A stretch of 5,747 bases of DNA from Candidatus Margulisiibacteriota bacterium (GTDB lineage Bacteria; Margulisbacteria; WOR-1; JAUWWO01): contig JAUWWO010000037.1 of the NCBI GenBank assembly GCA_030616825.1, positions 1 to 5,747 of the forward strand. The letters are read 5' to 3'. Below, in pieces: positions 1 to 5,747 of this stretch; within the stretch, counting starts at the first letter, position 1; each line of letters opens with the position of its first letter. The translations under genes were made by a program, and so were the position numbers. The notes beneath the pieces are model-generated. The model was not told the origin of the DNA, searched no databases, and saw only the letters and a list, made by a program, of their open reading frames with translations.

Positions 1-706
1 CAATGCGTATTGTCTGATCGGCGGGAAATCCCCATCCAAGCATGCACGGCTGCAGGATATTTATAAATTTAGGCCCGGGAATTGAGAGTGCCCTCTCAAC
101 CTTCCTGGTTAAGTCAGCCCAAAAGCCAACAGATGTCTGTGCTACATACGGGATCCTGTGTGCAACCATGCATTCCGTTAAGTCCTTCCTAAATTGCTCC
201 TTACCCTGCTTTACACGCCCTGCTGGTGCTGTTGTTGTATGCGCACCTTTAGGTGTTGCCCCTGATCTCTGAATACCCGTATTCATATAAGCTTCGTTGT
301 CATAACAAATATAGAGCATGTCATGCCCGCGCTCCATTGCCCCGGAAAGCGCCTGAAGGCCTATGTCATATGTGCCACCATCCCCACCAAAGGCAATGAA
401 CTTTATGTTTTTCTCTATCTTGCCTTTTTTCTTGAGTACCTTGTATGCAGCCTCAACTCCTGAAATCGTTGCCGCCACATTTTCAAAAGCATTATGGATA
501 AAGGGCACGGCCCATGAGGAATAAGGATAAATCGTGGAAAAGACCTCAAGACACCCTGTTGCCGCGCCAACAACGATCCCCGCTCCCGAGCTCTGTGCAG
601 CAAGCATTACCTGCCTTGCGATTATCGCCGCTCCACATCCAAGACAGGCTCTATGTCCCGGGGTGAAGAGTTCTCTTCTTTTTGATAATTCTTTTAGTGT
701 AGCCAT
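1..706 (-). CDS. porB: 2-oxoacid (probably pyruvate):ferredoxin oxidoreductase, beta subunit PorB, 3' end cut by window edge
   Basis: This is the thiamine diphosphate (TPP) binding beta subunit of a four-subunit cytoplasmic 2-oxoacid:ferredoxin oxidoreductase, which converts 2-oxoacid plus CoA to acyl-CoA, CO2 and reduced ferredoxin. The frame is open from ATG at 706 to the left edge, giving 235 residues. The family is usually about 290-310, so the C-terminus lies outside the window. Visible signatures are the N-terminal CLGCG (C21, C24), a third Cys in TGC (C52) and a fourth in QPCMLGW (C221), matching the four ligands of the beta-subunit [4Fe-4S] cluster. The TPP/Mg motif runs from GGDGGTYDIG (D109) to DNEAYMNTG (N137). 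The start is supported by a strong purine-rich site, AAGGGGGG, four bases upstream. It begins 13 bases after the porA stop, so the two should be co-translated. Family assignment is near certain; pyruvate rather than a branched-chain or other 2-oxoacid is inferred. Confidence 0.93.
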   Translation of the reverse strand, partial: MATLKELSKRRELFTPGHRACLGCGAAIIARQVMLAAQSSGAGIVVGAATGCLEVFSTIYPYSSWAVPFIHNAFENVAATISGVEAAYKVLKKKGKIEKNIKFIAFGGDGGTYDIGLQALSGAMERGHDMLYICYDNEAYMNTGIQRSGATPKGAHTTTAPAGRVKQGKEQFRKDLTECMVAHRIPYVAQTSVGFWADLTRKVERALSIPGPKFINILQPCMLGWGFPADQTIRI

Positions 707-719
707 TTAGCCCCCCTTA

Positions 720-1898
720 TTATTCTCTGATACCCAGATAACTAACAAGGGCCTCAACCTTGCCAGTTTTTAAAATCTTTGTGAGAGCCCCAAACACCGA
801 ATGAATGTCTGCTGTCTTAATATCTCTGCCTCCCAGACCGTAGATAAAGTCTAAGATCTTTGGTTTTATCGCTACATCATAAAGAGCGGATCTGACCTCA
901 GAAAAAACAGGACCGCCGGAAGAATTAAATGAATCGCTTCTGTCCATAACCGCAACAGCTTTGACCCTGGCAAGTGCCTGTGATATTTCCTGGCTTGGGA
1001 AAGGTCTAAACACCCTGAGCTTAAGCATCCCTGCCTTAATCTTCTTGTCCCTGAGTTCATCAACCACTACACGGGCTGTTCCCGCGGTTGATCCAAGTAC
1101 CACTATGGCAACATCCGCATCATCCAGTTTATATGCATCAAAGAGGCCGTATGTTCTGCCAAATTTCTTTCCAAAGTCTCGTCCTACCTCAACGATCACA
1201 TTCTTAGCATTCCTCATGGCCTCTGCAACAGGACGTTTATGTTCAAAGTAATAATCCTGAAGGTCAAGGGCCCCAATGGTAACGGGATGATCCGTATCAA
1301 GAAGCATGTTTTGCTTTTTGTATTCTCCGATATATTCCTTTACTTTAGTATCCTCAATTGTCTCAATCCTCTCCATGCAGTGGCTTAATATAAAGCCGTC
1401 ACTTGTGACCATTGCTGGAAGTCTGACCTTTGAATGTTCGGCAATTTTCACTGCCTGAATAACATTATCGTATGTTTCCTGTGTGTTTTCCGAAAATATC
1501 TGGATCCATCCAAAATCTCTTGCTCCCATGGTATCGCTGTGGTCACAGTGTATATTTATGGGCGCAGAGAGTGCCCTGTTTACCTCAGGCATGACTATAG
1601 GGAGCCGGAGTGCTGAAGCAACCGGAAGTATCTCGTACATCAGTGCTAACCCCTGAGACGCCGTTGCTGTCATTGCCCGCGCCCCAGCCACAGCCGCACC
1701 CACAGTGGCGCTCATGGCGCTATGCTCCGATTCCACAGCAACAAATTCCGTATCCACAAGGCCGTCAGCGACAAAGCTCGCAAATATCATCGCTATCTCT
1801 GTGGCCGGCGTAATTGGATAGGCAGCGACTACATCAGGATTAATCTGGCGCATGGCCTCAGCCATTGCCTCATTTCCAGTTTTCGCAACTGTAACCAT
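720..1898 (-). CDS. porA: 2-oxoacid (probably pyruvate):ferredoxin oxidoreductase, alpha subunit PorA
   Basis: This is the alpha subunit of the same enzyme. It supplies the pyrimidine-binding half of the TPP site and the substrate pocket. The protein has 392 residues, a normal length for split PorA. The N-terminal domain opens with TGNEAMAEA, then YPITP (residues 27-31), VESEHSAM (55-62), TATASQGLALM, and NRALSAPINIHCDHSD (107-122). By comparison with the single-chain Desulfovibrio africanus enzyme, T30 and R108 would contact substrate and E58 would activate TPP; this alignment was made by eye. The C-terminal half (about 245-392) contains VAIVVLGSTAGTAR and MLKLRVFRPFP, typical of transketolase C-terminal-like domain II. 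The ATG at 1898 is preceded by AAAGGGAAG. The gene ends in tandem in-frame stops (TAATAA), and the second stop merges into the porB ribosome binding site. It starts 23 bases after the porD stop. No frameshift or missing motif is visible. Substrate specificity cannot be fixed from motifs. Confidence 0.95.
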   Translation of the reverse strand: MVTVAKTGNEAMAEAMRQINPDVVAAYPITPATEIAMIFASFVADGLVDTEFVAVESEHSAMSATVGAAVAGARAMTATASQGLALMYEILPVASALRLPIVMPEVNRALSAPINIHCDHSDTMGARDFGWIQIFSENTQETYDNVIQAVKIAEHSKVRLPAMVTSDGFILSHCMERIETIEDTKVKEYIGEYKKQNMLLDTDHPVTIGALDLQDYYFEHKRPVAEAMRNAKNVIVEVGRDFGKKFGRTYGLFDAYKLDDADVAIVVLGSTAGTARVVVDELRDKKIKAGMLKLRVFRPFPSQEISQALARVKAVAVMDRSDSFNSSGGPVFSEVRSALYDVAIKPKILDFIYGLGGRDIKTADIHSVFGALTKILKTGKVEALVSYLGIRE

Positions 1899-1921
1899 AA
1901 ATCTTCCCTTTCTTAAATTTC

Positions 1922-2206
1922 CTACTTTTCAAGAACCATATCTATAGATTTTGGCTTTGTTGGACATTCTGTCGCACAGATGCCACAACCCTTGCAATGC
2001 TTATAATCAAATCCCTTCATCTTTCCATCTTCAACAATTACGGAGGAATCGGGACAGTTAATCCAGCATGCAAGACAATGGATACAGGTATCTTCCTTAA
2101 ATATAGGTTTGTAAGTTCTCCAATCGCCGGTCTCAAAACTAACTGCAGTTCCTGCCTCTAGCACATCCCCTTCTTCGAGTTCCTTCCAGGACAACAGTTT
2201 CTTCAC
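1922..2206 (-). CDS. porD: 2-oxoacid:ferredoxin oxidoreductase, delta subunit PorD (2x[4Fe-4S] ferredoxin)
   Basis: This is the small electron-transfer subunit, 94 residues long, which is typical. It carries electrons from the catalytic core to external ferredoxin. Two complete CxxCxxCxxxCP motifs are visible: C41, C44, C47, C51 and C71, C74, C77, C81, as expected for two [4Fe-4S] clusters. The preceding TGDWRTYKP segment is characteristic of PorD and separates it from generic bacterial ferredoxins. The start is GTG at 2206, overlapping the porG stop by four bases (GTGA), which implies translational coupling. A GAGGTG site lies inside the porG end about eight bases upstream. The second motif is followed by TKPKSIDM rather than the more usual xAIxM, a minor variation. 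It sits between the gamma and alpha genes, the order common in archaeal-type four-subunit por loci. Confidence 0.95.
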   Translation of the reverse strand: MKKLLSWKELEEGDVLEAGTAVSFETGDWRTYKPIFKEDTCIHCLACWINCPDSSVIVEDGKMKGFDYKHCKGCGICATECPTKPKSIDMVLEK

Positions 2207-2781
2207 TCCGATTTCACCTCCTGGTAAGCACGCCTGATAGCTCTAATGTTTCCTTCAACAACTTCTGGCTTAGATGCAAATTTCTTCTTCAATTTTGCTT
2301 CTGTATCCTTAAGCATTTTTTCGAAAGGAAGAAGGCCTGTAACTTTAACAAGCGCCCCAAGCATTGGCGTGTTTGGGATGTCACGACCTATCGTTTCCAA
2401 TGATATCTTCGACGCATCGACTGTAAAAACCTTTGCCCCGGAAAGCCCGAGCTTGTGTCTGATCTCCGCCGGAGGATCCGGGCTGTTTACTATAAGTTTC
2501 CCGTCTTTTGAGAGCCCAGCTACTACATCGACCTTACCCATAAGGGTGGCATCGAGCACAACTACTACATGTGGGTTTGTAATACCACAGTGTATCGTGA
2601 TCGGTTTGTCTGAGAGTCGATTGAACGATTGTAGGGGGGCCCCCATTCGCTCTGGCCCATATTCAGGAAAACCTTGTATGTAGAGGCCTTCTCCAAGAGC
2701 TGCATCTGCAAAAAGAAGTGCCGCTGTCTTTACCCCCTGTCCACCCCTGCCATGCCATCTTATTTCAGTAATCCCAAGCAT
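2203..2781 (-). CDS. porG: 2-oxoacid:ferredoxin oxidoreductase, gamma subunit PorG
   Basis: This is the gamma subunit (pyruvate/ketoisovalerate oxidoreductase catalytic domain family), needed for the alpha-beta core and thought to contribute to CoA binding. From the ATG at 2781 the protein has 192 residues, normal for the family. The N-terminus carries the diagnostic EIRWHGRGGQGVKTAA (GRGGQG at 11-16), followed by GFPEYGPERMGAP (37-49), then HVVVVLDATL and NTPMLGALVKVTGLLPFE. A longer frame opens at TTG 2796 (five more residues). I prefer the ATG because GGGAGGAG at 2787-2794 is then an ideally spaced ribosome binding site, and because the protein would begin MLGITEIRWHG, as relatives do. It follows the membrane-protein gene by 22 bases and overlaps porD by four. 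No internal terminator is visible. Confidence 0.94.
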   Translation of the reverse strand: MLGITEIRWHGRGGQGVKTAALLFADAALGEGLYIQGFPEYGPERMGAPLQSFNRLSDKPITIHCGITNPHVVVVLDATLMGKVDVVAGLSKDGKLIVNSPDPPAEIRHKLGLSGAKVFTVDASKISLETIGRDIPNTPMLGALVKVTGLLPFEKMLKDTEAKLKKKFASKPEVVEGNIRAIRRAYQEVKSE

Positions 2782-2786
2782 CCATA

Positions 2787-2794
2787 CTCCTCCC
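2787..2794 (-). promoter_or_regulatory. ribosome binding site of porG
   Basis: GGGAGGAG lies five bases upstream of ATG 2781 and matches the anti-Shine-Dalgarno almost perfectly. It is the strongest such site in the window. It decides the porG start in favour of ATG 2781, because the alternative TTG at 2796 would place this purine run inside the coding sequence. Confidence 0.8.
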
Positions 2795-2803
2795 AAAATT
2801 AAT

Positions 2804-3499
2804 TTATATTAGAAATTTATCCAATCTAGGAAAGATCTTAGAATGGAAGAGAACACCAAAAAATATAAGCATTGCAAATGGAAGCGTTGCCGCCAAAACT
2901 GCCTTCCATCTGGGCACGTCATGCACTTTTTTCCCGGCAATACTCCACAGTCCATAAATATACACACAGGCAATATAATATATCATATTCTCAACTGCTG
3001 AAAGCTGCCACATTGCGATTATCTTATATTTTGTCAGTATAGCAAAACAAACAGGAAGGGCAGCAAGCAGAAACACTGCTCCAGAATAAAAGGAGGCCTT
3101 TACCATTTCAGAAAAGTTCCCCTTCCCGCCCAAGAGCTTAAGCACAAAATGGAGGATGCTTCCAAAAACATACAATGCGCCAATCATCCCGGCTAATACA
3201 AATCCTCCAACTATGAGCATTGTCATTGCGAAGAAAACAAAGAAAAAAACAAGCATCACCGGAGAGGTCAGAAACCTTTCCCATAAAGATAGTTTCTCAA
3301 CCAAGTAAATCCCAATTTCTATAAATTTTATTGTGAAAATCGCTAAAGTTAGAAAGAAACTGAGTATCCATGATGTAGCGCCTGCGAAAGCCAGCGCTTC
3401 TCCATACACAGGGCCTTCTGACATCGATGTATAAAAAAGAATAGGACGGATCATTATGGTCCACCAGGTTTTCAAATACCACCTGATACTGCCTATCAT
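2804..3499 (-). CDS. Yip1-like polytopic membrane protein of unknown function
   Basis: This is a 231-residue integral membrane protein with about six hydrophobic segments, at roughly residues 34-62, 79-106, 107-122, 135-156, 169-188 and 198-218. There is no cleavable signal peptide. The N-terminal WWTIMIRPILFYTSM, the loop LLGGKGNFSEMVKASFYSGAVFLLAALP, and the later VYIYGLWSIAGKKVHDVPRWKAVLAATLP follow the layout I associate with the Yip1 domain family (a conserved Gly-Gly turn, an aromatic/Pro stretch, then a helix ending before a basic/His segment). That match was made by eye and is moderate. I see no catalytic or metal-binding motif. The bacterial members have no established role. The start ATG at 3499 shares its A with the recR stop (TAATG) and is preceded by GAGAGGTG, so it is translationally coupled to recR. 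It lies 22 bases upstream of porG. A link to the Por enzyme or to membrane energy coupling is only a guess from position. Confidence 0.8.
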   Translation of the reverse strand: MIGSIRWYLKTWWTIMIRPILFYTSMSEGPVYGEALAFAGATSWILSFFLTLAIFTIKFIEIGIYLVEKLSLWERFLTSPVMLVFFFVFFAMTMLIVGGFVLAGMIGALYVFGSILHFVLKLLGGKGNFSEMVKASFYSGAVFLLAALPVCFAILTKYKIIAMWQLSAVENMIYYIACVYIYGLWSIAGKKVHDVPRWKAVLAATLPFAMLIFFGVLFHSKIFPRLDKFLI

Positions 3500-4101
3500 T
3501 AAGACACCTCTCTTCTTCCCTCAAAGGCCTTTGTGAGTGTTATCTCATCAGCGTAATCCATGTCTGAGCCAACTGGAAGCCCATAGGCTATCCTGGTTAA
3601 TTTAACCCCCAAAGGCCGCATCAGTTTTGTAAGATATGTAATGGTTGCTTCCCCCTCTACACTTGGATTCACCGCAACTACTATTTCTTTAACTTCCGGA
3701 GTAACTCTAGAAAGAAGTTCCTTTATCCGCAAGCTTTCTGGCCCCACCCCATCAAGAGGAGAAATCACTCCTCCAAGAACATGATACAACCCCCTGTATT
3801 GACCCATTTTCTCAACAGCTATTAAATCCTTGGGCTCTGCCACAATGCATATAGTTGAGTGATCCCGGCTTCCATTAGAACATATCTTACATGGATCTAC
3901 TTCAGTAATATTAAAACAGCTGGAACAACTTTTTATCTTTTTCTTTGTCTCTTTTATTGCTTCGGCAAGTTTTTCTGCTTCAGAAGCCGCTAAGCCCAAA
4001 ACATAAAATGCCAGTCTCTGTGCAGATTTTGGTCCGATCCCGGGCATTTTTTGAAACTCACCTATTAACTTTGCAAATGGTTCAGCGTAATATTCAGACA
4101 T
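3499..4101 (-). CDS. recR: Recombination mediator protein RecR
   Basis: RecR acts with RecO (and RecF) in the cytoplasm to load RecA onto SSB-coated single-stranded DNA in gap repair. The protein has 200 residues from the ATG at 4101, the usual length. In order it shows a helix-hairpin-helix segment MPGIGPKSAQRLAFYVL (about 19-35), a four-cysteine zinc finger (C59, C62, C71, C74), a Toprim domain starting ICIVAEPKDLIAVEKMGQYRGLYHVLGG (about 85-111), and the C-terminal RIAYGLPVGSDMDYADEITLTKAFEGR typical of RecR. A TTG directly before the ATG (4104) could equally serve as the start and would add one residue. The ribosome binding site is weak (TGGA about nine bases upstream), so coupling with ybaB, whose stop is 20 bases upstream, may help. 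The dnaX-ybaB-recR order is widely conserved in bacteria, which supports the call. Confidence 0.97.
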   Translation of the reverse strand: MSEYYAEPFAKLIGEFQKMPGIGPKSAQRLAFYVLGLAASEAEKLAEAIKETKKKIKSCSSCFNITEVDPCKICSNGSRDHSTICIVAEPKDLIAVEKMGQYRGLYHVLGGVISPLDGVGPESLRIKELLSRVTPEVKEIVVAVNPSVEGEATITYLTKLMRPLGVKLTRIAYGLPVGSDMDYADEITLTKAFEGRREVS

Positions 4102-4121
4102 CAATTAAAATCCATCCTGAC

Positions 4122-4442
4122 CTATAATAATCCTGGAATACTTAAGCCTCCTGTAACACGCCTGAGTTTATCCTTTGCAACATTCTTTGCCTCATGCATC
4201 GCCGAACTCACCACTTCTCCTATAAGGGCTTCAAGTTTTACTGCATCTGCGCTCTTTAGTACCGCAGGGTCTATCTTTATCTCTTTTACTTCCATATCCC
4301 CGGAAACAACACACCGAACCCCTTCAACTTCTGCCCTGTAAGTCTCTTCACGCAACTCTTCATGGACTTTCTTCAAGTCATCCTGCATCTGCTTTACCTT
4401 CTTTAACATATCTCCCATATTAGCCAGATTTTCAAATATCAA
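4122..4442 (-). CDS. ybaB: YbaB/EbfC family nucleoid-associated DNA-binding protein
   Basis: This is a small dimeric DNA-binding protein of the YbaB/EbfC family, thought to act on the nucleoid and possibly in DNA repair or gene regulation. It has 106 residues, the family norm. It begins with an amphipathic, Lys/Glu/Gln-rich helix (MLKKVKQMQDDLKKVHEELREE, about residues 12-33), followed by the central strand region YRAEVEGVRCVVSGDMEVKEIKIDP (35-59), a second helix and the characteristic C-terminal tail TGGLSIPGLL. The start is TTG at 4442: GGAG at 4450-4453 is spaced seven bases from it. The first in-frame ATG (4418) would remove eight residues and has no comparable site. A consensus promoter lies immediately upstream, so this is likely the first gene of its transcript. 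It is always found near recR and dnaX in many bacteria, as here. Confidence 0.95.
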   Translation of the reverse strand: MIFENLANMGDMLKKVKQMQDDLKKVHEELREETYRAEVEGVRCVVSGDMEVKEIKIDPAVLKSADAVKLEALIGEVVSSAMHEAKNVAKDKLRRVTGGLSIPGLL

Positions 4443-4449
4443 CTTAATT

Positions 4450-4453
4450 CTCC
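4450..4453 (-). promoter_or_regulatory. ribosome binding site of ybaB, deciding a TTG start
   Basis: GGAG is followed by a seven-base spacer (AATTAAG) and then TTG at 4442-4440. The spacing is ideal for initiation at the TTG. The next in-frame ATG at 4418 is too far downstream to use this site and lacks its own. Confidence 0.65.
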
Positions 4454-4480
4454 ATCAATTTATTGCCCGAGCTTTCGTAT

Positions 4481-4508
4481 ATTATAGATTAATTTTTGGC
4501 TCTGTCAA
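4481..4508 (-). promoter_or_regulatory. consensus sigma70-type promoter driving ybaB-recR-yip1-por
   Basis: On the minus strand, an exact -35 hexamer TTGACA (4508-4503) is followed by a 16-base AT-rich spacer and an exact -10 hexamer TATAAT (4486-4481). Both boxes match the housekeeping consensus perfectly; the spacer is one base short of the optimum. There is no extended -10 TG. Transcription would start near 4474, giving a leader of about 30 bases before the ybaB TTG start. The -35 box begins seven bases after the dnaX stop, in the only real gap between dnaX and ybaB (73 bases), just where a promoter for the downstream genes would be expected. The activity itself is inferred, not shown. Confidence 0.8.
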
Positions 4509-4515
4509 CGCAAAT

Positions 4516-5747
4516 TTATGAGCTAGAAACTATCTTCCCGGAAAAGAAGTTCTTAATAGAATCAACACTTAAACCTTTGCCTTCTTTCAAGGGCTTTCTT
4601 GGGGAAGATTCCGGAACTTCATCTGAGATGATACACTCTATAGGAACTTGCTGTCCCACAACTTCTTCAAGTGAGGATTCAACAGCAAGTTTATTTTTCT
4701 CCTCTTCAAGTCTTTCCTTGTGAAAGGAAAAACCCTTCTTGAATCCTATAATGAGTTTCCCTCCCCCCTTTATCTTGAGAGGGGCTCCTTCGTGCAGAGA
4801 CACATAGCCGAATAAACTTTTCTTCTTTACAGTCTCTAGTACCTGTTCCCATTTTTCTTTGATCTTAAAAAGAATATCTTCACCTTCAGTTGAAACTTTT
4901 TGTGTAACCGTACTCTTCGAAGAAGGTGATTGAGCTTTTTTTTCTTCTTGCGAAACTTTCTTTTCCTCAAATTCGCTCTCTTTGGAGGTCGCTTCTACCA
5001 ATGCAACCTCAAGAATAAGTCTCCCGTGGGGATGCCACTTCATATCCAGTTCTGCCCGGGAAAGAATTCTTATCAAATCTTTAAGCCTCTCCACCGAAAA
5101 GCTGTGCGCATCGGTTTTGAGCCTCTCTATGTATTCTTTACTTAAATCTATTACGGATTCACTTCCTAATTTAGTGAGCAGAATATAACGAATGTGCCCC
5201 ACAATATCTCTCGTGATCTGAGGAATGCTTCCGCCACCGGCTACAGCTTTCTCAACGAGCGAGAGGCCATCTGCTATATTACCATCTGCGATTGCTTCCA
5301 CCATGGAGAACAAAAATTCTTCATCAGCAGTCCCAAGAACCATGACCACATCATCAAATGTTATAGTATGTCCACAAAATGAAACGAGCTGATCCAAAAG
5401 GGATATAGCATCTCTCATCGAGCCCTCGGATGTTCTACCAATCAGATTTAAAGCTTTTTCCTCAAGGTGGAATCCCTCGCCTTTGGCAACATGCCTTAGG
5501 TGCTCCATGATAGATGAGAGGGGAATCCTTGCAAAGTCAAGCCTCTGACAGCGGGAAGAAATGGTAGGGGGCACCCTTTGTGGCTCCGTAGTGGCCAGAA
5601 CGAAAATTATGTGTGCTGGCGGTTCCTCAAGGGTCTTAAGCAGCGCATTGAAAGCTTCAGAGGTCAACATATGTACCTCATCTATAATATACACTTTGTA
5701 TCTTCCTTCAATCGGGGAATATCTGACCTTTTCCCTGAGCTCCCTTA
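4516..5747 (-). CDS. dnaX: DNA polymerase III subunit gamma/tau (DnaX), 5' end cut by window edge
   Basis: This is the AAA+ clamp-loader subunit of the replicative polymerase. The visible part is 409 residues, with an open frame running off the right edge. It begins LREKVRYSPIEGRYKVYIIDEVHML, which holds Walker B (DEVH, visible residues 22-25). Next come the LLKTLEEPP helix, sensor 1 (VLATTEP, about 50-55), the SRCQ arginine-finger motif (64-67), and GSMRDAISLLDQ (sensor 2, about 108-119). The Walker A and zinc-binding segments lie outside the window. Beyond about residue 255 there is a charged Ser/Lys/Glu linker, then a tau-like C-terminal domain (about 290-409) with LKIKGGGKLIIGFKKGFSFHKERLEEE and the ending DSIKNFFSGKIV. 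The internal GTG at 5694 is not a real start, because conserved sequence continues upstream of it. An A8 run in the linker may allow a shorter gamma form. No terminator follows the TAA stop. Confidence 0.96.
   Translation of the reverse strand, partial: RELREKVRYSPIEGRYKVYIIDEVHMLTSEAFNALLKTLEEPPAHIIFVLATTEPQRVPPTISSRCQRLDFARIPLSSIMEHLRHVAKGEGFHLEEKALNLIGRTSEGSMRDAISLLDQLVSFCGHTITFDDVVMVLGTADEEFLFSMVEAIADGNIADGLSLVEKAVAGGGSIPQITRDIVGHIRYILLTKLGSESVIDLSKEYIERLKTDAHSFSVERLKDLIRILSRAELDMKWHPHGRLILEVALVEATSKESEFEEKKVSQEEKKAQSPSSKSTVTQKVSTEGEDILFKIKEKWEQVLETVKKKSLFGYVSLHEGAPLKIKGGGKLIIGFKKGFSFHKERLEEEKNKLAVESSLEEVVGQQVPIECIISDEVPESSPRKPLKEGKGLSVDSIKNFFSGKIVSSS
4936..4943 (-). other. A8 homopolymer in dnaX linker, candidate slippery site
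   Basis: Eight consecutive A residues on the coding strand are read as GAA AAA AAA GCT (Glu-Lys-Lys-Ala). The run lies at the boundary between the clamp-loader core and the tau-specific part. A -1 shift here, or insertion of one A by transcriptional slippage, gives 16 further codons and then TGA at 4888-4886. This resembles the known gamma-producing sites in E. coli (A AAA AAG) and Thermus (A9). No strong downstream stem-loop is obvious, only a short palindrome TCTTCGAAGA. A GAGGA motif lies 20 bases upstream, farther than in E. coli. Function is inferred. Confidence 0.4.

Noticed and set aside
2246..2683. 145-residue open frame on the plus strand, opposite porG
   Set aside because: It is antisense to a clearly recognised gene, has low-complexity Ser/Thr-rich composition, shows no motif, and sits in a frame mirroring porG codons. 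The other plus-strand frames (for example 42-272, 961-1251, 4982-5188) fail for the same reason.
2797..2850. Possible internal promoter before porG (AT-rich TAATATAAATTAA stretch)
   Set aside because: A -10-like TATAAA/TAATAT can be drawn, but no acceptable -35 lies at 16-18 bases (best is TTTCCT). The AT-richness is explained by the gene end and short gap.
3297..3524. 75-residue minus-strand frame spanning the recR/membrane protein junction
   Set aside because: It overlaps the recR end and the start of the membrane-protein gene in another frame, has no domain, and both overlapping genes are well supported. The minus-strand frames at 415-603 (inside porB) and 872-1063 (inside porA) are rejected likewise.
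4443..4515. Rho-independent terminator after dnaX
   Set aside because: The gap contains GAGC and GCTC, but they are separated by more than 20 bases and are not followed by a U-run. The T-rich/A-rich stretches are part of the promoter spacer.
5692..5694. GTG at 5694 as the start of dnaX
   Set aside because: The reading frame continues upstream to the window edge with conserved DnaX sequence (REKVRYSPIEGRYK), so the gene is simply truncated by the window.
1..5747. CRISPR array, tRNA/rRNA, insertion sequence, toxin-antitoxin or defence genes
   Set aside because: No regularly spaced repeats, terminal inverted repeats, transposase motifs or tRNA-like folds were seen on reading. Nearly every base is accounted for by the seven genes.

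Overview
The window holds seven genes, all on the minus strand, packed with almost no intergenic space. It looks like ordinary bacterial chromosome: moderate GC, clear Shine-Dalgarno sites, frequent TTG/GTG starts, stop/start overlaps, and no mobile elements, repeats or RNA genes that I can see. The four-subunit 2-oxoacid:ferredoxin oxidoreductase points to an anaerobe, or at least an organism with ferredoxin-based metabolism. The dnaX-ybaB-recR block is a bacterial hallmark. I cannot name the phylum; a Desulfobacterota-, Nitrospirota- or candidate-phylum-like anaerobe would fit.

In transcription order (right to left), the first gene is the 3' part of dnaX (DNA polymerase III gamma/tau), which enters from the right edge with its Walker A region outside the window. 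Right after its stop is a near-perfect sigma70-type promoter (TTGACA, 16 bp, TATAAT). It is followed by ybaB/ebfC (nucleoid-associated protein) and recR (recombination mediator). The recR stop overlaps by one base the start of a six-helix integral membrane protein resembling the Yip1 family.

After a 22-base gap come porG, porD, porA and porB (gamma, delta, alpha, beta). porB runs off the left edge. Together these four encode an enzyme that oxidatively decarboxylates a 2-oxoacid, probably pyruvate, to an acyl-CoA, with electrons passed through iron-sulphur clusters to ferredoxin. PorA and PorB form the thiamine diphosphate catalytic core, PorG is expected to serve CoA/core assembly, and PorD carries two [4Fe-4S] clusters.

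I see no terminator hairpin between any of the genes. The simplest reading is one transcript from the promoter behind dnaX through ybaB, recR, the membrane protein and all por genes, with possible read-through from dnaX. I found no clearly novel system. The points most worth a second look are the consensus promoter, an A8 run in dnaX placed where a frameshift would make a short gamma form, and the membrane-protein gene sitting between a repair gene and the central-metabolism operon.
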